From Henckelia pumila (lineage: Eukaryota > Streptophyta > Magnoliopsida > Lamiales > Gesneriaceae), in contig NW_027331831.1 of assembly GCF_033568475.1 (NCBI RefSeq), positions 15,500,001 to 15,564,000 on the forward strand: a stretch of 64,000 bases of DNA. Direction: 5' to 3'. Made by a program: the position numbers and the translations under genes. Below, in pieces: positions 35,136-45,917 of this stretch. Position 1 is the stretch's first letter. Every line of letters begins with the position of its first letter. The notes beneath the pieces were generated by a model. The model had not been told where the DNA came from. It did no database searches and saw only the letters and a list, made by a program, of their open reading frames with translations.

Positions 35136-36930
35136 TGCATTGGATTTCCCTGGATAGTACTTGATTTCATAATCAAAATCCTTCAGTAAATCAAGCTATC
35201 TTCATTGCCTCATGTTCAGTTCAGACAGCGAAAATAGATATTTCAAGATTTTATGGTCAGAATAAATTTCAAATTTCTACCATATAAATAATGTCGCCAT
35301 ATCTTCAATACAAAGACAATGGCTGCCAATTCAAGATCATGAATTGGATATCGAGTCTCATGCGACTTCAACTATCTTGAGGCATAAGCAATAACATGTC
35401 CTCGCTGCATAAGAACACACCCAATCCCCTGTGAGAAGCATTACAGTATACAGTGAAATCACCAATACCCGAAGGAATCGTCAGGACTGGTGCAGTCGTT
35501 AACCTCTTCTTTAACTCAATAAAACTAGCTTCACATGCTTCTGTCCAAATATATGGTGCACTCTTCTGTGTTAATTGAGTAATAGGCTTTGCAATACTCG
35601 AGAAATCTCGAATAAATCTTCGATAATAACCTGCCAAACCCATAAAACTCCGTATCTCCGAGACAGATGTAGGTCTAGGCCAACTGATCACTACCTCAAC
35701 CTTACTCGGATCGACTGAAATGCCATCTCCTGAAATAATATTCCCAAGAAAAACAACTTTTTGCAACCAAAATTCACATTTTGATAGTTTGGCATATAAT
35801 CTCTCTTCTCTCAATGTTTTCAAAACACGTCTCAGATGTTTAGCATGAACACATAAATTCTTTGAGTATATCAGAATATCATCAATAAAAATAATGACAA
35901 AGTCATCCAAATATTTCTGGAACACCTGATTCATCAATCCCATAAAAATTGCTGGAGCATTGCTCAAACCAAATGGCATAACAATGAATTCATAATGACC
36001 GTACCTCGTTCTAAAAGCAGTCTTTGATACATCCTCATCTCGTACCCTCAGCTGATGATAGCCGGACCTCAAATCAATCTTTGAATATACTGACGAACCC
36101 TGCAACTGATCAAACAAATCATCGATTCTAGGCAAAGGATAACGATTCTTTACCGTTGCTTTATTCAGTTGTTGGCAGTCAATACAAAATCTCATCGATC
36201 CGTCCTTCTTTGGTACAAACAGTACCGGAGTGCCCCAAGGACAAATGCTCGGTCTAATGTACCCTTTGTCAAGAAGATCTTCAAGTTGATCCTTTAATTC
36301 TTTTAATTCAATCGGTTCCATTCTGTAAGGAGCTTTTGAAATAGGTTGCGTACCTGGCATCAGTTCTATGCTAAAGTCTACCTCTCTAGCTGGAGGTAAT
36401 CCTGGAATCTTATCAGGAAAGACATTAGCAAATTCACTAACCACTGGCAAATCTACCAATTTCTGGCTAGTTTTCGTCACATCTACAGCATAAATGAGGA
36501 ATCCCTCTGCTTCTTTCTGCAATAACTGAGTCATAGATAGCACAGATATCAAAGGAATTCGAGCTCGTGAAACCTTACCATAAAACTTCCATTCGTCTGC
36601 CATTTCTTGTCTGAACCTCACAACCTTCTGAAAGCAATCAACTGTAGCCATGTACTTGGTTAACACGTCTATGCCGATAATACAATCAAAGTCTGACAAA
36701 CCAAGAACAATACAGCCTATCTCAATCACATTGCCTTCATACTGTAGTATAAAATTCTTAACTGATTTCACATATATGATACCTCTTCCCAAAGGTTAAG
36801 AGATCGATACAACAGTAGCTAATGGCTCAATAGGCAAATCATGTGACATAACAAATTTCTCAGAAATAAACGTGTGTGAAGCACCCGTATCAACTAGAAT
36901 ATAAGAAGGATAACCAAAAATAGAACATTT
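35136..36930 (-). pseudogene. Gy-B protease, RT and RNase H
   Basis: The protease has LVDTGASHTFISEKF (near 36905-36861). A TAA at 36796 interrupts its frame at a Ser codon. From 36792 the frame is open for 474 residues: [35 protein letters not shown] (Tyr to Cys), [28 protein letters not shown], catalytic [10 protein letters not shown], then [13 protein letters not shown]. RNase H begins [10 protein letters not shown], with the first catalytic Asp replaced by Asn. A one-base deletion near 35427 then shifts the frame, and the rest of RNase H is fragmentary until 35135. Confidence 0.88.
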
Positions 36931-38178
36931 ACCTGCAATCACATCATCAGGTGCTGCTTGAGCCTGCTCCTCAGTCAAATCAAAGACTCGAGCTTGTTGC
37001 CTACAAGGTTGACTCGCTGACTGGCTTCCTCCTGCTCGAATCTGTGGTGGCTGTGGCTGGAAAGAATGAACAGAGGATTCTTGTCTCTCTGGATGTGTCA
37101 CTGCTCTAGATGATCCAGCACCCTGTGAACTTCTAGGACCACGTTGTGGGAAAACTCTCGCAAAGTGTCCCGTTTGGTTACATATATGACAAGTACCAAA
37201 CACCCCTCTACATTGGTCACTGGCATGACGACCTCCACATTTATTGTAGTATACTCCAGAGGAACCTGAACTCTGTCCAGACTGAAAATTCCTTTGTCCA
37301 CTAGAGCTAGAAGAACTGCTACCTGCTTTCTTAAATTGCTTCCCTTTAGCTCTGAAGAAATCTCTTCTGTTACTTCCACTTCCTTTCTCAAATCTCAGTG
37401 ATGGTGGAATTTGCGGCTGATCCTGGGATGGTCTAGCTGGCGGTGGTACAAACTGTGCTACTCTCTATCGTAGTATACCAGCTTCCGCTCCCTTTGCACT
37501 ATTAAGAGCATCGGCAAAGTTGTTTGGTCGTCCCGCATTCACTAACGTGAAGACATCCGGATTCAAGCCGTTTATGAACTGATCTTCTTGAGCTTCATCA
37601 CTGTCTGCTATGTGGGGAGCAAATTTCAGCAAACTCGTGAACTTGGCAACATATTCTTCGATGTTCAATTGCCCTTGTTGCAAACTAGAAAATTCAGATC
37701 CTTTTTCCTTCCTATATGAGACTGAGAAGAATCGTTGATAAAAAGCAGTGTTAAAAATAGACTAGGTAATGATCGTACCTCAATTTTCCATTGCTCTCCT
37801 TGTTGCTATCCACCAACCTTTGGCAACGTCATGAAGTTGATGAACAACAAGTCTAACTCGGCGATCATCCACATAATCGAGGGATTCAAATAACTGCTCT
37901 ATATCTTCTAACCAACTCTCACACTCGACAGAATTCTCCATTCCCTTCAATGTTGGCGGTTTAAAGGACTGAAATCTTTTCAACAGAGTTTCCATCGGAG
38001 TAGCAGTCACATCACTCATAGTTCTAGAAGTACTGCCCAGTTCAGTTCTAGGAGTTTCTGTTGTCGGTGGCACTATCGGTTCTACATACAAGTGCCTATT
38101 CTGGTTGAGGAACTGTGCTTGTCTGTCTTGTAATCGGTCTTCGAGGCATATCTGATTATCAAACAGATTAGTGCACAA
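36931..38178 (-). pseudogene. Gy-B gag, broken
   Basis: All pieces lie in one frame. The ATG at 38178 leads through TPMETLLKRFQSFKPPTLKG and CESWLEDIEQLFESLDY, to a TGA at 37780 (usual Arg). A TAG at 37762 (usual Trp) and a TAG at 37465 (usual Gln) follow. Between them lies LQQGQLNIEEYVAKFTSLL. The Ser-rich tail leads to two knuckles; the second, CHICNQTGHFARVF, has lost its last Cys (Phe). All three stops are C-to-T or G-to-A changes. Confidence 0.87.
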
Positions 38179-38427
38179 TAAAATCTCACATAAAACAAGT
38201 CTGTTTCAATCCTCCTCTTATTAGCATTTTCATGCGTCTTCAAGAGATCGAGTTCTGATTCATTATCTCATATAAAATGCTTCCAATCAATTCAAATAAC
38301 CAGGTAAACATGTAATTCTGAAAGCTTTAAAGTAAATAAATTCATAAACATGCTTTCGGAGTAAATAAATCAATCAGAAGGACTCAATCTACCCCGCTCA
38401 TCTAACTCATTCCAAGAACTAACTTTG

Positions 38428-38438
38428 CTCTGATACCA
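38428..38438 (-). other. Gy-B primer-binding site (initiator Met tRNA type)
   Basis: The minus strand reads TGGTATCAGAGC a few bases from the 5' LTR end at 38444. Confidence 0.88.
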
Positions 38439-38443
38439 CCTGT

Positions 38444-39856
38444 TGTGAAGCCTCGGGTTGCTAATCTCATTCTTAGGACAATTAGTAATCAAACATGATT
38501 AAAGGACCAAGGATTAGAAGCATGCAAAACAAGAAATTTTTTTTTCAAAGGTGGGTGCGCTCGAGCGGCACTTTTCTGCCGCTCGGGCGCCCCAAAAACT
38601 CCAACCTTTGGGTTGGAAGAAATGGGGCTGCGCACGAGCTGCTGTTTTTTGCATCTCAGGCGCTGCCCTGGGCAGATTCTTGCTCTGTTTTTTCAGCTCA
38701 AAACTTGATCCTTCAAACCAAACCAATCCATCATATTCAAGTCCCAACACATGTACATATACATAGAACAAGATCTAAACTTGTTTACAAGTAGTTGATA
38801 CATCAAACTAGAGGTTTAGAATCCAACAAAAGTGATAAACTACACATGATATTCATAGAGTTACAACCGAGTTCAAGATTCTAACTTGTTCTAAGTCCAA
38901 AGTTCTCACTTTCAGCTCTCGATCATCGTCTCTCAAGGTTGTCTTTGACTCGATCCAGCCCTTCCTATCATCATGCACACATAAAAACAAGACAGTAGCC
39001 GAAAACATCCGGTGAAAATAGGATTCTCAGTATAAAAGACATAAACATGCAATATCATGTATATCAACTTCGAGATATAAAGAATAAATTGCATAACTCA
39101 TAAACTAATTTCTTCGTTGAGATTTACAGCCGCTCCAGGTCTCAAAATTTGTGCACAATCTTGGTTTTGAGATTTAAAGCCTCTCCAGGCGCTCAAGACT
39201 CGTATCAATCTTGGATAGAGGTTTAGAGCCGCTCAAGGCCTCAAGATTTATCTATAGACCTTGGATGGATCCATTCTCGGTAGTTCATCGTCGATACGAC
39301 ATCAATATAGCATCAGTTATAATTTAAGGATCCACTATCTGTGATGGATCAACAATTCAAATTCGAAAGCAAGAACATACAAACAACAATTATGTGATTT
39401 TTGTCGGGATACTCAAGAATCACCGTTCTTGAGTTTCATAGCCCTTTTCAATAGATGTCTGTTTATACCTTCTCGTTTCTTCTCGATTCTTGAAGGCTTC
39501 AAATCTGAAATATATTGTCAAGAACACATATATCAAATGCTTATTCAAACTCAAAACTCAATCCTCATTCAATCTTCACTATCAAATCAACATCAAACCT
39601 AGCTCAACTTCTTCTTTGGTTCGAAGGCTGGAATCTCAAGTCGATCAAGCTCTTGTATAATCTGGAATTGAAGTACTATAAGCTATAACATCATAAAAGA
39701 ACTCATATTAAGTTCAACTCAAACACAAGGATTCAAACAACTTCAAATCATAAGCTGACGGCGTAACGAATGAAAATTCGGTAACCGAAACGATATCGAA
39801 CTCGAATATCAATCTCATAATAGCATATAACATATAAAACCAACAAGAATACATCA
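38444..39856 (-). repeat. Gy-B 5' LTR, piece 1 (3' part)
   Basis: It matches 31463-32880 closely and stops at CATCA, the left target duplication of Tat-E. The remainder of this LTR is at 54842-55432. Confidence 0.92.
38557..38662 (-). promoter_or_regulatory. tandem hairpins in LTR U5 (Gy-B, 5' LTR)
   Basis: Hairpin 1 arms are 38557-38570 and 38577-38590, identical to the other Gy-B LTR. Hairpin 2 arms are 38631-38642 and 38651-38662, where the right arm has decayed to gcatctcaggcg. Confidence 0.72.
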
Positions 39857-40535
39857 TGATACTCACTAAAATTTGATGGTTCAGATCTCACTCAAACCCA
39901 AAGCTTCAAGTCTAGAGATGAACCTGAAATCAAGAAAATAATGTTAGAGGGGGCTGGGAGGATGTCCCGGTGTAGCCCCTCCGACGCTCAAGTCAGAAAC
40001 ATGAACGAATAAGAGAAAGAGGAGCTTGGGCGCCCCTCAAAATGAAAGTGAATTAATTGAAAATGGAAAGAGCAAACCCGTATTTATAGGAGGCAAATTA
40101 GGGGACCACAAACACTTTGTAGAGGACCACGAGCGTGTAGTTCACGCGCCTCTCCTTTAGGGCTCGCCCTCCAAAGACAACCCCAGACACAAAACCAAGC
40201 TTACCACCCTAGAGCTCGTCCACCTAGGGGTCGCCCGCCTTAGGGGTCGCCCACCCTAGGCGAGCCTCTTCTCCACTTTCTTCTTCTACGCTCACCATAT
40301 AATCTTTCACATCTCCATTCCCAATTGTCATAAGCCTTTGACATACCTTAGAGACCTCATGTCTAAGGTCCAACTTGATGGGTATCTCCTTCACCCCTTG
40401 GGAGATAACATACACCTTCTTCCATAATTCCCTCATGGGTCAGCCCTACCCCTTTGAATGAGACTCGGACCTTAGTCTTTGGTTATGGGTCTTCATTGGG
40501 CTCAAGCACGTGATGGGCCCACTCATGGGGTATCA
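39857..40535 (-). repeat. Tat-E 3' LTR
   Basis: The LTR is 679 bp; the minus strand runs TGATACCCCATGAG... to ...GTGAGTATCA. It contains a short tandem repeat of taggggtcgccc near 40206-40250. It is closely similar to the 5' LTR once the insertion there is removed. Confidence 0.92.
40081..40088 (-). promoter_or_regulatory. TATA box in the Tat-E 3' LTR
   Basis: The minus strand gives CCTATAAATACGGG. The 5' LTR counterpart near 54381 reads aatttatcgg on the plus strand, so the box is destroyed in the copy that would drive the element. Confidence 0.6.
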
Positions 40536-40556
40536 CCAGTCTCCCCCTCCCAAGTT
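40536..40556 (-). other. Tat-E polypurine tract
   Basis: The minus strand reads CTTGGGAGGGGGAGACTGG immediately before the 3' LTR. Confidence 0.8.
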
Positions 40557-40837
40557 GAGTTTAATCGTAGGTTCAAAACTCGATTGTATGAATTTCAAAG
40601 TCAGGACCTTTATTCTTGAATTCTTGTTAAGTTAAGCATTTGGGGCTAGCGATTAAAAAATTCCTCTAACCGAACTGAAAACCTCTCGGTGCAACAAATT
40701 GACAACTTTTGCGGGATTAGTCATTTGGGTTGAGGGATCGGGCCGGTAGTTTGGTGGAACCTTTCACGTATCCCTATGCCCATCTCTCGCCCTTTATTTT
40801 TAAATTTTGGATGGATGGATCTCACCCATTCTTCTTC

Positions 40838-40845
40838 TATAAATA
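40838..40845 (+). promoter_or_regulatory. plus-strand TATA box for the antisense gene
   Basis: The sequence cttctataaatactcaacc contains TATAAATA on the plus strand, opposite to the element. It lies about 730 bp upstream of the ATG at 41571. A start near 40875 would give a leader that includes the C-rich repeats. Confidence 0.5.
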
Positions 40846-40889
40846 CTCAACCTTCCCTTCCCTTCATTCTCATTTTCATTCTCCTATTT

Positions 40890-41400
40890 TCACCCGAAGC
40901 TCGCCCCATCACCACTCGCCCCTTTGCCCTTCACCCTCGCCCCACAGCCCTTAAAACATACTCGCCCCCTCGCCCCTTCACAACCTCCTTGCAACCTCGC
41001 CCCACAGCCTCGCCCCTGCTCCTCCTCGCCCAGCCCTACCCCTTAACAACCTTGCCCCATCACCCCGTCACAGACTCGCCCTTGCTACTTCTCGCCCAGC
41101 AGACCCTCACCCCCTCGCCACTTCCCAACCTCCTCGCAACCTCGCCCTTGCTCCTCCTCGCCTAGCAGACCCTCGCCCCCTCTCCACTTCCCAACCTCCT
41201 CGCAACCTTGCCCAGCCCTCTCCCCCTTCACATTTTGCAACCTCGCAGCCCTCGCCCAGCCCCCGCTATCTCGCCCTCGCAGCCCTTGCCCCCTTCATCT
41301 TTCGCAACCTTGAAGCCCTCGCAGCTCGCAGCACTTCGCGACCTCGCCGTTCCTCCTTCGCCCCTCGCCTACCACTTGCTCGATGAATTGCTTGGCTCAA
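40890..41400 (+). repeat. C-rich degenerate repeats in the antisense-gene leader
   Basis: Phrases such as cctcgcccc, ctcctcgcccagc and agaccctcgccccctc recur many times. At least one longer unit is duplicated (agcagaccctcgccccctc at 41164 resembles agcagaccctcaccccctc at 41098). Reading frames here encode only Pro/Leu/Ser-rich repeats and start upstream of the TATA box, so I do not call a gene. A strong donor-like site (ttg|gtaagta) follows at 41491. Confidence 0.6.
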
Positions 41401-41570
41401 GTTGTTCGTGTTGGATAGCTCTCGCCTCAACTTACTCGGTTTCTTTGCTCATTCCTTAGCTTTTTGTTTTCGTAAATTTTTCAAATTATTTGGTAAGTAT
41501 TTTTCCTCCCCTTTGAAAATTTTATTTTACTTGTGTTCCCTATATTCCCCTTGAAAATCATCTTGAGCTG

Positions 41571-43683
41571 ATGTCTTCCTTTGAGTCTTCCAATTCTTCA
41601 CATGATTCTAATGAATCTAGTGATTTTGAGGAGAGTAGTGAGACCAAGGAAAGTAGTGAGTCTTGTGAGCCCGAGAAAGTTGAGGAAAATATAGTCCATA
41701 GTCATCCTGGGAAAGAAATTCATCATGTACAACGACAAATGAATATTGTTAATGTCGACACCCTTTGGTTTGGACACTTGACCTCCACCCTCAAGCCTAG
41801 TTCCGAATCCATCCTTAGGGCTTTAGGACACATTCCTGCCTCCCACCAGATCATAATCCCAACTTTGGAAGATCGCCCTTACCTAGCTCCCCCCGAGTAT
41901 TATAAATTCTTTTAGCAGCAGCTAGAGGTGGGTCTTAGGTTCCCTATGCCAGATTTCTTCAAGGACCTCAGTAGTTACTATCAAGTGCACATCGGCAAGT
42001 TGTCACCCAATGTCTTCCGCACTATTTGTAGTTTTTCGGTGTTATTCCACTCTTTGGGTCTTCCGGTGAATTGCGCCACTTCTTCCAACTTCTTGGTCTT
42101 AGGTCAATCGAAAGAGGGGTATATTTATGTGGCTTCTCGTTCCAATCCCAAACTTTTCGGTGGTGCTCCTAGTCACGTGAAAAGCTAGAAAAAAATGTTT
42201 CTTTTTCATCAAACCCCCTGAAGAGTGGCAGTGCACCACTGGGTGGTATTCCTCCTTTACTAAGCCTGATCCTCCCGAAAACCTCAAGAAAAACAAAGAA
42301 TATCTTCGCATGCGAGAGAAACTGGGAGATAGGTGCTTTAGCATTCCTCACCTTTTATCCAAAGATCTCTTATGCCACGCTAATCATAGCCCTGCAGGTG
42401 TCGAGTTGGAGGGTGATGCCGGTGGCTACTTTACCTTTTAAATTTTATGATGAAAAGTCTTCCATATCTTCTAATATTCTCATATTTTTATATCTTCATC
42501 TTTGTAGGGACTAGAGTCATGAATGCCATATTCCTTCGTGAGCTTGAGAAGAAGGAGAAAGCTGGTGGTTCATCATTTGTTCCCAAGAAACAACTGGCTT
42601 CAACCGCCTCTAAGCCCAAGAAATATTCTCAAGCTGAGCCACCCAAGAAAAAACAGGCGAAGGCCCCTAACACTGTCAAGAAAGATAAAGGCCCTACCAA
42701 AAAAAAGCAAGCTCCGCCTAAGAAAGCCTCCAAGAAGTCCAACTCTCTTACTCCTCCGCGAGTCAAGACTTCTCGCGCCCATGGCAAGGAGAAGATTCCC
42801 GCCAATCCAAGCCCTTCAGTCAAATCCAAAGGAAAACGGAAGCTCTCTACAAATTCGTTTGCATCCCTCTCCTCTTTAGAGGAAACAGAGTTCAGCCATC
42901 CGGGCAGCCCTCACACGGGTCCGAGCATATACCACTCGTACACCCCGGAGTCGACCATCATGGGACGTGGTCCCAATCACATTACGTATGGGCTCCTATA
43001 CAATCTTCCATCTACTGCTGATGCCGCATTTCTGAACTCTCTCGAGTACCTCGACGTTGTCAATTGAACTTGCAGTAGCATCACAGATGTAAGCTCCCTT
43101 TCTTCCTTTTTTAAGTTCATTATTTATAATCGTGTGCTATAACTTCATTCTCACACTGTTCATATTTGATCTTTTGTTTCAGGGTGCCATGTATTTAGGA
43201 GAGTTGGTTGCACGCATCAACTCCTTCAAGAAAGTCATTCTCGAAAACTCGAAGTACAAGTCCATTATTGACGGGCTTGCGGCCAAGATTGAGGAGTCAC
43301 AAAGAGCACGCGACCATGAGCTGCAAGAGTGGAAGGCTCAATCTGATGAGCTACTGATGAAGAAGGAGGAGGAGCTCCAACAGCTAAAGAGGAGTCATGA
43401 GATAGAGATCCAGTAATTGAAGGAGGAAATGGAGTCTTCCCAAGCTAAGGCTCAACAGGAACACCAAGAAGAACTAGCCCGAGAAAGATCATCCTTCAAG
43501 GAAGAATTCCTCAAATCCAAGGAGTTCAAAGAGATTTGCGGTCCCAAAGCATTTTGGTACTTGGACGTGGGCTTCACGGGTGCCGTGAGGCAGTTCAAGG
43601 ACAATGGATACCCTCTTCCAGGTGCCTCCACTGATTTCATCAGCCTTAGAGATCTTTTGGCGAGCCTTGCATCAGATATCTAG
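41571..43683 (+). pseudogene. antisense gene of Tat-E (putative gypsy-type transposon domain, coiled coil), three exons
   Basis: Proposed exons: 41571 to about 42421, 42508-43088 and 43183-43683. The acceptors are tttgtag and tttgtttcag and the second donor is gat|gtaagc; both introns preserve the frame (phases 1 and 0). Exon 1 starts with a Ser/Glu-rich segment, then FGHLTSTLKP and a domain starting GLRFPMPDFFKDLSSYYQ, the pattern of the Pfam family named putative gypsy-type transposon (Transposase_28), by memory. Exon 2 is Lys/Pro-rich and basic. Exon 3 is a heptad-like coiled coil ending FTGAVRQFKDNGYPLPG. Stops at 41913, 42187, 43065 and 43414 and a frameshift near 42200 kill this copy. 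Tat elements such as Grande are known to carry antisense genes; the role is unknown. Confidence 0.7.
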
Positions 43684-43955
43684 GCTCATGCTGATTTATT
43701 TATGTTTTGTTATCATCGCCGTGGACGATGTGCACCTTTAGGCGGTTATTTTGTCATGATGAATACTGTTTTATCTTCCGTCTTTACTTTTTACATGTCA
43801 GTATGACATGTATGACTTTTATGTTTCATCATTTTGTGTCGCAATATTTATGGACATATGAACTTCCTCATCTTGCTTTTCTTGCATGTATAAAATTTTT
43901 TTCATTTGCAATTTTTAATTTTCACATGGCACACCACATACTTCAAATTAATTCC

Positions 43956-45770
43956 CCCCTCCAACCCTCAAACTCCTCTACTAGGTTAGGACCTTAGTAG
44001 GAAAAATATGACTTTCAACCTCCCACCCTCAAACTCCTCTACTAGATTATAACCTTAGTAGGAAAAATATGATTTTCAACCTCCAACCCTCAAACTCCTC
44101 TACTAAGGTTACCTTAGTAGGAAAAATATAATTTTTAACCTCCAACCCTCAAACCCCTGTTGCTTGCTTTGCTTCTTCAGGGTGATGGATCACCAGGCGT
44201 TCTCTGGGCTTCCCCTTGCCTGGTTCTTGCTGTTGTTTGGATGTTTTGTGGGCGGTCTCTCGTGCCCCTCGCTTTTTGGATTTCCAGTCTTCTTGGGAGT
44301 TAGGTTACGTCTTGAGTTTCCTTTGCCATTCTCCTGCTTTTTTGCTCTGGGTCTGCTGGTTTGCGGTCGCTCCTCTTTTTCCTCGTGGCCTATGTATAGT
44401 GACTTCCCAGCTGATCATGACTTTTGGACATATTTCTTGCATAGCTTTGATCTGTTGTTCAGCTCTGGATGGTGCCAGCCTCTTTTTGCGCTTTAGTGTC
44501 GGATTTGATTTTGCTGGCCTGGAGTTGTGGATCTCCTCTAGGTTTAATGCACAGGTTGATACCAGCCACTCTTCGCGCCTCAGTGTCCGTTTTTGATTTT
44601 GCTGGGCCGAGCTGTGGTTATCTTCCAGCTTTTGCTGCTCAGGATGACTGTTGACGTTGACTTAGTTAGCTATCTTTGATGTTATTTGTTTATACTTATT
44701 TTCTAGGGATGCTTTGGTTGTATATTTTTCGATACCCTAGCTGTTCTGATGTTCTTATTACCTTTGTATAGCCTTTTGGGGAGGTCTTGGCCTAGTCCCC
44801 CTCCTCCGTTAGGTTTTATTTGTATCGCTTTTTTATGTTTATATACAGGTAGGGGTCTGCCTAACCCCCCGCTTCCGGCGGTGTTTTTTTTTTTAAAAAA
44901 AAAAAAAAAAAACCTCCAACCCTCAAACTCCTCTACTAGGTTATAACCTTAGTAGGAAAAATATGATTTTTAACCTCCAACCCTCAAACTCCTCTACTAG
45001 GTTATGACATAATTTTCAACCTCCAACCCTCAAACTCCTCTACTAGGTTATGACCTTAGTAAGAAAAATATAATTTTTAACCTCCAACCGTCAAACTCCT
45101 CTAGTAGGTTATAACCTTAGTAGGAAAAATATGATTTTCAACCTCCAACCCTCAAACTCCTCTACTAGGTTATAACCTTAGTAGGAAAAATATGATTTTC
45201 AACCTCCAACCCTCAAACTCTTCTACTAGGTTATAACCTTAGTAGGAAAAATATAATTTTCAACATCCAACCCTCAAACTCCTCTACTAGGTTATAACCT
45301 TAGTAGGAAAAATATAATTTTCAACCTCCAACCCTCAAACTCCTCTACTAGGTTATAACCTTAGTAGGAAAAATATAATTTTTAACCTCTAACCCTCAAA
45401 CTCCTCTACTAGGTTATGACCTTAGTATAAAAAATATAATTTTTAACCTCTAACCCTCAAACTCCTCTACTAGGTTATGACCTTAGTATGAAAAATATAA
45501 TTTTTAACCTCCAACCCTCAAACTCCTCTACTAGGTTATAACCATAGTAGGAAAAATATAATTTTCAACCTCCAACCCTCAAACTCCTCTACTAGGTTAT
45601 GACCTTAGTATAAAAAATATAATTTTTAACCTCTAACCCTCAAACTCCTCTACTAGGTTATGATCTTAGTATGAAAAATATAATTTTTAACCTCCAACCC
45701 TCAAACTCCTCTACTAGGTTATAACCTTAGTAGGAAAAATATAATTTTCAACCTTCAACCCTCAAACTCT
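43956..45770. repeat. ~61-bp minisatellite in the Tat-E 3' region
   Basis: About 18 copies of a unit containing cctccaaccctcaaactcct, then ctactaggttataacc and ttagtaggaaaaatat, run head to tail. Most are 60-61 bp; one near 44980 is shortened to about 46 bp. The array is split after about three units by the retroposon at 44155-44912. Units differ at a few positions. It lies between integrase and the antisense gene. Tandem arrays in this part of Tat/Ogre elements are known and can seed satellite DNA. Confidence 0.92.
44155..44912 (+). mobile_element. poly(A)-tailed retroposon, probably a 5'-truncated LINE
   Basis: The insert interrupts the minisatellite and ends in about 18 A. The 16-bp sequence cctccaaccctcaaac stands directly before it (44139-44154) and directly after the A tract (44913-44928), as expected for target-primed insertion, although the target is itself a repeat unit. 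Near the end are two GC-rich inverted phrases (ggggaggtcttggcctagtc and ggtaggggtctgcctaaccc). A diverged internal duplication of about 90 bp occurs near 44468 and 44558. No LINE protein motif is visible, which fits a 3' UTR fragment. Confidence 0.6.
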
Positions 45771-45917
45771 ACATATACTTAGAGTTCACATAATCTAGGA
45801 ACCCATGCAAAACACCATTCATTTTTATAACAGAACAACACATATTACTTCAAAATGAGAAATTTATTTCATTGAACTTGAAATGCTTACAAAAGCGATA
45901 ATTCAAAACGAGATACA

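Noticed and set aside
40776..41165. 129-residue Pro/Leu/Ser-rich frame in Tat-E
   Set aside because: It starts upstream of the plus-strand TATA box and consists of C-rich repeats; no homology or domain is recognised.
44164..44596. Two overlapping hydrophobic open frames
   Set aside because: They lie in a T-rich retroposon fragment with a poly(A) tail; the hydrophobic look comes from T-rich codons.
43956..45770. Regular repeats considered as a CRISPR array
   Set aside because: The units are contiguous and nearly identical over their full length with no unique spacers, and the context is a plant retrotransposon.
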